This document shows positions 1 to 5,798 of a stretch of DNA of 5,900 bases, one piece after another. Made by a program: the position numbers and the translations under genes. The DNA is from an uncultured Methanobrevibacter sp. (GTDB taxonomy: Archaea; Methanobacteriota; Methanobacteria; Methanobacteriales; Methanobacteriaceae): assembly GCF_937906425.1 (NCBI RefSeq), contig NZ_CALCYR010000298.1, positions 1-5,900 of the forward strand. The letters run 5' to 3'. The notes below the pieces were generated by a model. It saw only the letters and a list, made by a program, of their open reading frames with translations, was not told the origin of the DNA and made no database searches. The number at the start of each line of letters is the position of its first letter. Positions within the stretch are counted from its first letter, which is position 1.

Positions 1-70
1 AGAAAAAATAAGATTAGAAAAAATAAGATTAGAAAAAATAAGATTAGAAAAAATAAGATTAGAAAAAATA
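1..70. repeat. 15-bp tandem repeat (AGAAAAAATAAGATT), 4.7 copies
   Basis: Four identical copies lie at 1-15, 16-30, 31-45 and 46-60, followed by a 10-base partial copy at 61-70. The array may extend beyond the left edge. On the minus strand each unit presents a T6 run, so transcripts reading past the main terminator would meet repeated oligo-T signals. It is followed at 87-100 by two copies of GTTTAAA. The segment 1-120 is about 12% GC and contains no gene. Confidence 0.95.
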
Positions 71-110
71 TAATAAAAAATAAAAAGTTTAAAGTTTAAA
101 TTTCAAGATT

Positions 111-150
111 TTAAAAAAAGAAAAGAATTTAAGAGGTTTCCCTCTTAAAT
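111..150 (-). terminator. Hairpin plus U-tract terminator of the adhesin-peptidase gene
   Basis: Positions 127-136 and 141-150 are perfect reverse complements (10 bp: ATTTAAGAGG and CCTCTTAAAT) separated by four bases. In the minus-strand RNA the loop is GAAA, a GNRA tetraloop. The stem is followed immediately by a U-rich tract (5'-TTCTTTTCTTTTTTT on the minus strand, about 112-126). The stem overlaps the third base of the TAA stop. Archaeal termination depends mainly on U-tracts; the hairpin may assist or protect the 3' end. Confidence 0.78.
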
Positions 151-3100
151 TAATTTACAGTTATTTTTGTATTTGTTTTTATAGTAGGATCAGAGTCTAA
201 ACATATAACTACATCATAAACTCCTTTTACGAGGTCAATTGAAATGGAAGCACTACCATTTGAGTTGCTGATACGTTTATATGTATTTCCACAAATGATT
301 ATGTCAATTATTTCATTTTTCATAAATGTTTCATTTTCCATTAATAGAATTTCCAGTTTTTCATTTGCTCCTTGGTTTTTAATCAGTCCTTCAGTAATTA
401 TTTCAATTCCTCTCTCATTAGGTGTAGTGCCGTTTTCAGTGCTGTTTGCATTTAAAACACTGAATTCGGTTTCAGCAAGGCTTCCTTCATATTCTCCAAT
501 AGCTTCGAATTCTGCACTTAAGTCATAGTCCCCTGCCTTGAGATTAGGAAGGTTTACTGATGCAAATCCATCTATCACATTTACATACTGTTCCTCATCA
601 TCAATGGTCAATATGACTGTACCGTTGATGAATTCTGATCCGCATCTTAATTGGACAATGACCTTGGCAATCTCCCCCTCTGTGATGTTGTCAACAAGCA
701 GGCTTAATTCTGTTGCATAGATTTTCTTAATAATCAGATTGCCTGTTGTCTGGTTGTGGTTGTAGTTTGCATCACCGTCATAAACTGCAATGTAAGTGTA
801 GTTGCCTGCAGTTAAACCATTGATTGTAACGGTAGCCTGTCCATTTGAAATGTTTCCTGAATAACTGTGTCCATTAATGTTTATTGTAACGGTTCCTGTA
901 GCTGCATCGTTTACGGCAACAATGATTTTAGCCATTTGGTTTTCGTAGACACTGTCTGCAACTGAGTAAATGTAAGTGTTGGACTTGTTGTTTGCACCTA
1001 CATTGAACTGTGATGAATCCTGTGAATATACATAATGGTTGCCATTGGAATTGTCATCCCCAGCAATGCTAATTGTATACAATCCATTTTCCAAATCGCT
1101 TATGGATTTTTGGTATGTTGTGGCCCCATTTGTAGCGCCAATAGAATTTCCATTCAACAATACATTTACATTTACATTTAAAACGTTTGTTCCATCATCA
1201 AGGGTTATGGTAAGAGTTTCAACCTCCCCCTCATTGATGTTGTATGTGCTTATTGTTGCTATTGTATCAAATGTGGAATTTGTTATGGATACCCTTCCTC
1301 CAGCATTGTAGATATGTCTTTCCCTTACAGCACTGTTGTTTAGGAAAATGCAGTTTTTAATGGTTACAGAACCGCTTTCAACAAATATTGCTCCACCGTC
1401 AGCCTTTGCAACACAATTTGTAAAGTTTGAGTCAGTGATTGTTACGCTTGCAGAACCTTCAACGTTAATTGCTCCCGCAAGACCAGAACCGTTTTTGCCC
1501 TTTTCGTTAAACCAAAGTGCAGAACCTCTGGATGTTAAGTTGCTGAAACTGCAGTTTGAAATTACCAATGTTCCATCCTTTACATTTATTGCAGGAGCAG
1601 TGTCAACAGAACTTGAGGATATGATTCTGCAGTCATATATGTAACAGGATCCTTCCTTGATTGCAAGGAATCCCCCTTCCTTTACAAGTCCGTTTGCCAT
1701 ATAGCAGTTGTGCATTTCAATATATGCTTCCTTGGCGTATACGGCTCCACCGTCCTTTGCCAATACATTTGTGAAGTTGCTGTCATAGGCATAGAGGTAG
1801 GTTCTTTTCTCGCAGTAGATTGTTCCTTTCTTGCCGCCTGTCTTGTCGAAGGTGGTGTTGTAGAGATAAAGGCTTCCTGAATTGATGTGGATTGCTCCGC
1901 CTTCAACTCCCCAATTGTTCTTGTTGGATACAAAATGACATCCTGTCACTGTTAGGGTGCCGCTGGTTTCAATTGCTCCCTCACCGTCAAATCCTGTCTT
2001 GTTGCTGTCTGGACCTGCATCATGTTTGGCGGTATATGCATTGATGAATGTTAGGTTTGTCAATTTGACGCTTCCGGAACAGGTGAAGTAACCTCCATTC
2101 ATGTTTGCATCAATGGTGGTGTTTCCACTACCTCTCAATTCAATGTTATAGAGGATATTTGAGTAATAGTTGACATATTTCACATAGGTTCCATTTGCAA
2201 GAATCACAACATCTCCATTTGTGGCCTGGTTCATTACTGCATTCCAATTGCTTGGACTGTCTGCTGAAAGACCTGTTCCAGTTCCGTTAGGGCTGATATA
2301 GTAAATGTTTGAGGCGGACAAACTTGAATCCTTAAGGATATTTGCGGTCTGTTTTGCATTTACCTTGATTGTATTTGTTGCAGTTTCTCCGGTAAGGATA
2401 TTTGTTGCAATAAGTTCATAGATTCCAGGATGTAGGTAAATGTTGAATTTTGCTATTCCATTGCTGTCTGTTTTTCTGATGTAACTTGCATTTGCAACAT
2501 GGATTCTAACTAATCCATTTTTCAATGGGGTTCCGCTGGCATCTGTAAGGTTTGCATAGTATGCTGTGGAATCGAGATAGTCCTTTTCTACATCACTGCC
2601 GATAATGGTTACAATATCTGTTTTTGTGATTGTCAGGATTCCGCTGGCCCTTTCTGCAGTATATCCGCTGTTTGAGTATTCTGCAATTATTGTAAGTGAT
2701 CCCTCATTTGTAAAGAGGATTTGGTATTTTGCAATACCGTTTATCACATTTGCAGTGTATGTGCTGCCGTTTATGGTAAAGATGATCTTTCCTCCATTGA
2801 TTGGATTGTTATTGGAATCCCTTACAGTTGCACTTAGGTTTACCAAGGTGTTCACTTCTGTCTTTATGTTTTCAACACTTACATATGCTTGTTCTTCGCT
2901 AGATTCTCCAGCTCTTGTAAATACCTTAATGCAAGCTACCTGTCCAGTGTAGAAGTGGTTGATTTCCTCTCCCCAATCATATGAGTAGTCATATAGGTCA
3001 GTCCAGCTGGTTCCGTCCTTACTGAAGTATGAAATTCCTGGCTTGTAGGTAAGTCTTGAGGCAACTCCTGCTTCATAAACTGGGAAACTTGCATTTTGAG

Positions 3101-5609
3101 CTTGTACCTTGATTTGCACTGTAAATATGTCTCCTTTTGTAATTGGGAATTCTTGTTTAAATGGAATGGTATAATAACCAGCTTGAGTATATCCGCTTTG
3201 GCTAATCTTTTCCACTCCATTTATAAAGAGTTTGGCTTCATAGTTACAGGCTGTCTCAAAGGTTGTGGAAAATGCTGATAGGATGTCATTTCCCAATGCT
3301 GTAAACTGGTTTTTGTAGTAAACCACATTATCAAAAGAAATGAAGAAGTCAGTCATTCCTCCAATGTCATATTGGTAGTTTCTATTGTATCTTACAGTAT
3401 CATTTAAAATGTAGGTGTATGCAACATTCTTTTTATTGACTTGTAAAACTGAATTGTCGTAGTAGGAAACATAGAAATATCCATTGTCTCCCCATTCTTC
3501 ACCCCAACTGTTTTTAACGATCCATGCACCGTTTGTGTCTGCTGCGCTTGACATTGCAAAATTATTCTTATTGAAATTGTCATCCCATCCTACAATTGTC
3601 ACTGCATGGTTTACATAACTTGGTGTTCCTATTGCAAAGAAATATGAATTTGTCTGATTGTTCCAATTGATAGGGCTGTCAAAGTCTGCATACATCACAA
3701 CGCTTACTGCACCATAGTCCATTATTGCTCTTTTAATTGCATCATTGTCCAATGCATTTGCACGTGCCGGTAGGAAGTAAACATTTTGAACATGCATAAT
3801 TGCATCCTTTAAAACGGATAATGTGGAATAATCGTCATATTCATCGTCACTTTCCAATACTGGGCCAATCCAGCTGATCAGGTTACCCCAGGCCATTTCT
3901 GAGTGACCGCCCTCATTTGTGTCATAGCTCCAACCGTAAGGTGAATAGAGTTCAACAAGGTTTTTAACGTTTTCCTCGGATAGGTCAATTTCCTGACCTG
4001 TCGCTTTCATTATGCATGATTCCAATGCGGCGATTCCTGAAAATGCCCAACAGTTTCCACCGCCCTGCTGGTCACGAACTCCGCTGACCCATCCATAATT
4101 CCTTAAGTCATAACTGGATGGAAGGTTTCCGTTATAGCTTGAATTGTAGACCATCATTGTATAGTTTGAGTTGTAACCAATATCATAATCATATCCTTCC
4201 TGAGTGTGGATAATATTGTCATAAAGTGCAGAGCTGTCGTAAAATGATGTTCCGCTTAAATCCAGGGTATTGTTGTTTGAGAATATGCTTCCTCCATATC
4301 CTCTTGCAGCGGATTTTGATATATTGTCATTTTTAATTGTTACTGAACTGCAGTTGTCTATGTATAGGCAACCACCATCCAGTGCTTGGCTGTTTGTAAA
4401 ATTGGAATTGGCAATGTTTACAGTTCCATACATTGTAAATATTGCACCGCCATAGTATTTGGCACTGTTATTGTTGAAATTGCAATTTGTAATGCTTAAG
4501 TCAGAGTTAAGATTACATATTGCCCCTCCAATGTCAGAGTAACCGTTGGTGAAATTACAGTTTGTAATGTTTATGTCTGTAACCTTTGCATAAATTGCTC
4601 CACCGGCATCTCCATCTGCACCATATCCGTCGAAGATACAGTTGGAAATTTGGATGTTTCCATCATCTGAAGCGATCACTCCACCATAGAGCTCTGATGT
4701 ACTGTTGTAGAATTTACAGTTTCTAATTATTGTTGTACCATTGTTGTGGTAAATCGCTCCACCATATACTGCATGGCTATTTGTAAATGTACAGTTTTCA
4801 AGGGTGAGCCATGTTTTCATGTCATAATAGAGGTAGGTTGATCCCGGACTGTAGATTGCCCCTCCAGGAATATTGTGATATCCATAACTTTCATGGATGT
4901 CCACTCCATTATTATTCCTGAAGTTAACATTATACAGGCTTAAATCTCCTTGGTTTTTAAGGGGAGCACCTTCAAATGTCATATTGTAGATTGTTGTTTT
5001 TGCAATATTTGGAGTGTTGAAACTGAATGTGTTGCTTTGGCTAGTTCTGAAAATGGTTCCTTCAGTACTTTCTCCAATCAGGACTGTGTCTGTTATAACA
5101 TCAAAAATATCCAAATATGCCATTGCGCCGTTTGAATATAGGTAAATCTCTTCATCAAGTTCATATACCCCATCTGCAAAGTATGCTGTCAATCCATATC
5201 CGTTGTATGGCAACCTGCTATCTGTAACATACTTGTATGGGCTGTTTTTTGTTCCAACACCATCGGTTTCAGCGGATGCATTGAAATAGATGTAATCACG
5301 GCTGCCATCTTTTAATTCTCCATCATTATCAGATGATGAAAGGGCAGTGGAATCATTCTCATTAATTGATGAAAGGCTAGAATCAGTCTCTATCTCATCC
5401 AATCCACTTAGGGTGTTTTGAGTTTCACTGTCATCATTTGAAAAATCACTTGAAATTTCAATTGTCATATCATTTAGTGCATTATCAATATTTCCCATAT
5501 CACTGTCTTGAATCATTGAATTGTCATTATCATCAACAGCACTTACTGTTGACATGGCAAGGAAAATTAATAATACACTTATTGTTAGTATTAATTTATT
5601 AGTTTTCAT
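150..5609 (-). CDS. Secreted adhesin-like protein with papain-family (C1) cysteine peptidase domain, two beta-helices and Ig-like repeats
   Basis: This encodes a 1819-residue exported protein, predicted to act at the cell surface as an adhesin carrying a cysteine peptidase. Domains seen in order: signal peptide 1-24; acidic linker 25-104; beta-helix 1 about 105-460; C1 peptidase about 496-725 with Gln514, Cys520, His668 and Asn700; lectin-like domain about 745-898; Ig-like modules about 906-996 and 998-1085; beta-helix 2 about 1102-1448; Ig-like modules about 1451-1538, 1541-1628, 1630-1720 and 1735-1819. The ATG is chosen because GAGGT sits six bases upstream, a TATA box lies about 45 bp upstream, and the signal peptide begins at residue 1. 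The frame is intact, with a TAA stop. Large proteins mixing Pmp-like beta-helix repeats and Ig-like domains are typical Methanobrevibacter adhesin-like proteins. I see no transmembrane helix near the C-terminus, no LPXTG-type motif and no pseudomurein-binding repeat, so how it is retained is unknown. The substrate cannot be read from sequence; host, microbial or self proteins are all possible. Confidence 0.93.
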   Translation of the reverse strand: MKTNKLILTISVLLIFLAMSTVSAVDDNDNSMIQDSDMGNIDNALNDMTIEISSDFSNDDSETQNTLSGLDEIETDSSLSSINENDSTALSSSDNDGELKDGSRDYIYFNASAETDGVGTKNSPYKYVTDSRLPYNGYGLTAYFADGVYELDEEIYLYSNGAMAYLDIFDVITDTVLIGESTEGTIFRTSQSNTFSFNTPNIAKTTIYNMTFEGAPLKNQGDLSLYNVNFRNNNGVDIHESYGYHNIPGGAIYSPGSTYLYYDMKTWLTLENCTFTNSHAVYGGAIYHNNGTTIIRNCKFYNSTSELYGGVIASDDGNIQISNCIFDGYGADGDAGGAIYAKVTDINITNCNFTNGYSDIGGAICNLNSDLSITNCNFNNNSAKYYGGAIFTMYGTVNIANSNFTNSQALDGGCLYIDNCSSVTIKNDNISKSAARGYGGSIFSNNNTLDLSGTSFYDSSALYDNIIHTQEGYDYDIGYNSNYTMMVYNSSYNGNLPSSYDLRNYGWVSGVRDQQGGGNCWAFSGIAALESCIMKATGQEIDLSEENVKNLVELYSPYGWSYDTNEGGHSEMAWGNLISWIGPVLESDDEYDDYSTLSVLKDAIMHVQNVYFLPARANALDNDAIKRAIMDYGAVSVVMYADFDSPINWNNQTNSYFFAIGTPSYVNHAVTIVGWDDNFNKNNFAMSSAADTNGAWIVKNSWGEEWGDNGYFYVSYYDNSVLQVNKKNVAYTYILNDTVRYNRNYQYDIGGMTDFFISFDNVVYYKNQFTALGNDILSAFSTTFETACNYEAKLFINGVEKISQSGYTQAGYYTIPFKQEFPITKGDIFTVQIKVQAQNASFPVYEAGVASRLTYKPGISYFSKDGTSWTDLYDYSYDWGEEINHFYTGQVACIKVFTRAGESSEEQAYVSVENIKTEVNTLVNLSATVRDSNNNPINGGKIIFTINGSTYTANVINGIAKYQILFTNEGSLTIIAEYSNSGYTAERASGILTITKTDIVTIIGSDVEKDYLDSTAYYANLTDASGTPLKNGLVRIHVANASYIRKTDSNGIAKFNIYLHPGIYELIATNILTGETATNTIKVNAKQTANILKDSSLSASNIYYISPNGTGTGLSADSPSNWNAVMNQATNGDVVILANGTYVKYVNYYSNILYNIELRGSGNTTIDANMNGGYFTCSGSVKLTNLTFINAYTAKHDAGPDSNKTGFDGEGAIETSGTLTVTGCHFVSNKNNWGVEGGAIHINSGSLYLYNTTFDKTGGKKGTIYCEKRTYLYAYDSNFTNVLAKDGGAVYAKEAYIEMHNCYMANGLVKEGGFLAIKEGSCYIYDCRIISSSSVDTAPAINVKDGTLVISNCSFSNLTSRGSALWFNEKGKNGSGLAGAINVEGSASVTITDSNFTNCVAKADGGAIFVESGSVTIKNCIFLNNSAVRERHIYNAGGRVSITNSTFDTIATISTYNINEGEVETLTITLDDGTNVLNVNVNVLLNGNSIGATNGATTYQKSISDLENGLYTISIAGDDNSNGNHYVYSQDSSQFNVGANNKSNTYIYSVADSVYENQMAKIIVAVNDAATGTVTININGHSYSGNISNGQATVTINGLTAGNYTYIAVYDGDANYNHNQTTGNLIIKKIYATELSLLVDNITEGEIAKVIVQLRCGSEFINGTVILTIDDEEQYVNVIDGFASVNLPNLKAGDYDLSAEFEAIGEYEGSLAETEFSVLNANSTENGTTPNERGIEIITEGLIKNQGANEKLEILLMENETFMKNEIIDIIICGNTYKRISNSNGSASISIDLVKGVYDVVICLDSDPTIKTNTKITVN
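153..1259 (-). other. C-terminal Ig-like modules 3-6 (residues ~1451-1819)
   Basis: Four modules of about 85-90 residues follow: 1451-1538, 1541-1628, 1630-1720 and 1735-1819. Modules 3-5 share an 'N-I-x-E-G-E' type first strand, a central strand with an NGQATVTINGLTAGNY-like pattern, and a closing strand with YDGDANYNHN or related. Module 6 resembles module 2 (MKNEIIDIIICGNTY, then SNGSASISIDLVKGVYDV) and ends at the stop codon after ITVN. No anchor follows. Modules 3-5 look like Big-type Ig repeats; boundaries are approximate. Confidence 0.7.
1266..2306 (-). other. Right-handed beta-helix 2 (residues ~1102-1448), Pmp-like repeats
   Basis: The region starts with IYYISPNGTGTG (1102-1113) and GDVVILANGTY (1132-1142), the standard N-cap of methanogen beta-helix adhesins. 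Coils follow with Gly-Gly-Ala-Ile/Val turns at 1237, 1287 and 1405 and variants at 1210, 1262, 1312 and 1378. The second motif position reads Cys1224, Thr1252, Ser1277, Cys1302, Cys1327, Cys1353, Ser1394, Cys1420 and Ser1445. The period is 25-28 residues except for a 41-residue step (1353 to 1394) caused by an inserted Gly/Lys-rich loop around 1361-1376. It is probably an independent binding or spacer module. Confidence 0.8.
2355..2894 (-). other. Ig-like modules 1 and 2 (residues ~906-996 and ~998-1085)
   Basis: Two beta-sandwich modules of about 90 residues link the lectin-like domain to beta-helix 2. The first has the usual pattern of bacterial-type Ig-like folds: LVNLSATVRDSNNNPINGG, then GKIIFTINGS, then a closing strand with LTIIAEYSNSGYT. 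The second has GTPLKNGLVRIHV and DSNGIAKFNIYLHPGIYEL, a repeat type common in methanogen adhesins in which a Gly-x-Ala-x-Phe strand is followed by Pro-Gly-x-Tyr. They probably act as stalk segments. Confidence 0.72.
2916..3377 (-). other. Lectin-like domain following the peptidase (residues ~745-898)
   Basis: This segment directly follows the peptidase. It shows a beta-rich pattern with alternating hydrophobics, an ITKGDIFTVQIKV strand pair near 823-835, a PGISYFSKDGTSW segment near 857-869, and a closing strand ending ACIKVFTRAG at 892-901. This resembles the lectin-like domain that commonly trails C1 peptidases in clostridial and methanoarchaeal surface proteins. Assignment rests on recalled family features, not a search. 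Carbohydrate binding is not demonstrated; the domain could instead stabilise the peptidase or position substrates. Confidence 0.6.
3435..4124 (-). other. Papain-family C1 cysteine peptidase domain (residues ~496-725)
   Basis: The domain opens at Leu496-Pro497 with the LPSSYDLR junction typical of mature C1 peptidases. All four catalytic positions are present: oxyanion-hole Gln514 (codon 4068-4070), nucleophile Cys520 in NCWAFSG (codon 4050-4052), His668 in VNHAVTIVGW (codon 3606-3608) and Asn700 in VKNSWGEEWG (codon 3510-3512). LSEEN at 543-547 matches the family's LSEQ-type motif, and GGHSEMAWGNL near 567-577 matches the following Gly-Gly helix. Activity is therefore likely. The papain disulphide cysteines are missing: only Cys520 and Cys532 occur in the domain. 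Cys-to-His spacing is 148 residues against 134 in papain, so a modest insertion lies between the lobes. Confidence 0.93.
4230..5297 (-). other. Right-handed beta-helix 1 (residues ~105-460), Pmp-like repeats
   Basis: Gly-Gly-Ala-Ile type turns recur at residues 249, 283, 309, 336, 361, 387, 412 and 439, mostly every 25-27 residues. A second motif, Asn-Cys-x-Phe, recurs with Cys at 273, 298, 324, 351 and 376, and Ser at 402. This pairing and period are those of parallel beta-helix coils seen in chlamydial Pmp-like and methanogen adhesin-like proteins. The segment begins with a capping region (about 105-153) resembling the start of beta-helix 2. It occupies the place where a papain propeptide would normally precede the peptidase. 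A binding or stalk role is inferred. Confidence 0.8.
5538..5609 (-). other. Signal peptide (residues 1-24) of the adhesin-peptidase
   Basis: Residues 1-24 have Lys3 and Lys5, then an uninterrupted hydrophobic stretch (about 6-18), then a Val-Ser-Ala site at 22-24 that fits the -3/-1 rule for signal peptidase I, with Val25 as the new N-terminus. There is no lipobox Cys, so this looks like a Sec type I signal rather than a lipoprotein signal. The mature protein then begins with a strongly acidic linker (25-104) containing 21 Asp/Glu and no Lys/Arg before Lys100, probably a flexible spacer or wall-crossing segment. Confidence 0.88.
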
Positions 5610-5615
5610 TTCTTG

Positions 5616-5620
5616 ACCTC
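5616..5620 (-). promoter_or_regulatory. Ribosome binding site GAGGT of the adhesin-peptidase gene
   Basis: On the minus strand GAGGT is followed by CAAGAA and then ATG, giving a six-base spacer and a good match to the archaeal 16S anti-Shine-Dalgarno. It supports Met1 as the start over Met19 and Met32, which would truncate or remove the signal peptide. Confidence 0.8.
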
Positions 5621-5651
5621 AAATACTATAAGTATAATATTTATTTGTAAG

Positions 5652-5666
5652 ATATATAAACTTTAG
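5652..5666 (-). promoter_or_regulatory. Archaeal promoter: TATA box TTTATATAT with upstream BRE-like CTAAAG
   Basis: Read on the minus strand, TTTATATAT (5660 to 5652) is preceded by CTAAAG (5666 to 5661), a plausible purine-containing BRE. Archaeal transcription starts about 25 bp downstream of the TATA centre, so the start is expected near 5628-5632, leaving a 5' leader of about 20 nt that contains the ribosome binding site. A second AT-rich stretch at 5688-5700 could act as an alternative TATA element but is less well placed. Confidence 0.62.
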
Positions 5667-5798
5667 GTTTAACTAAATAGAAATGATTATATAATATAAT
5701 AAATAAAGATTTCCTTAAGGTATAATTTTAATAAAACTTAATTAGGATTATATTTAACTTTGTTTAGCACTCCTAAGCTTTTCATTTAGGATGTTTTG
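5667..5798. other. AT-rich upstream intergenic DNA with a palindrome and a weak hairpin
   Basis: No gene or RNA is recognised here. Two small dyads are visible: the perfect 8-bp palindrome CCTTAAGG at 5713-5720, about 55 bp upstream of the TATA box, and a 6-bp inverted repeat TCCTAA / TTAGGA at 5771-5776 and 5786-5791 with a 9-base gap. Either could be a regulator site, but such short dyads arise by chance in AT-rich DNA. Confidence 0.4.

Noticed and set aside
1682..1933. Minus-strand alternative-frame open readings at 1682-1933 and 2936-3220
   Set aside because: They overlap the large gene in a different frame of the same strand, and their translations have biased, domain-free composition; the real frame shows clear conserved motifs across both segments.
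2605..2952. Plus-strand open frame of 115 codons (also 1336-1644, 1039-1311, 244-528 and other short plus-strand frames)
   Set aside because: They lie wholly antisense to the large gene, lack ribosome binding sites and recognisable domains, and are explained by the codon pattern of the real gene.
3435..4124. Pseudomurein endoisopeptidase (C71) or transglutaminase-like identity for the catalytic domain
   Set aside because: The order Gln-Cys-His-Asn with NCWAFSG and VKNSWGEEWG is specific to the papain C1 family; C71 and transglutaminase domains use a Cys-His-Asp arrangement with different motifs.
4230..5297. Chlamydial-type autotransporter (Pmp) assignment
   Set aside because: GGAI and N-C-x-F repeats are shared by many beta-helix proteins; there is no autotransporter beta-barrel at the C-terminus, and the promoter and domain mix point to a methanogen with no outer membrane.
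5771..5791. Hairpin TCCTAA/TTAGGA followed by T-rich plus-strand DNA, as a terminator of a plus-strand gene
   Set aside because: No plus-strand gene ends here; the region to its left is the promoter of the minus-strand gene. The stem is only 6 bp with a 9-base gap, and the T-runs belong to the tandem repeat.
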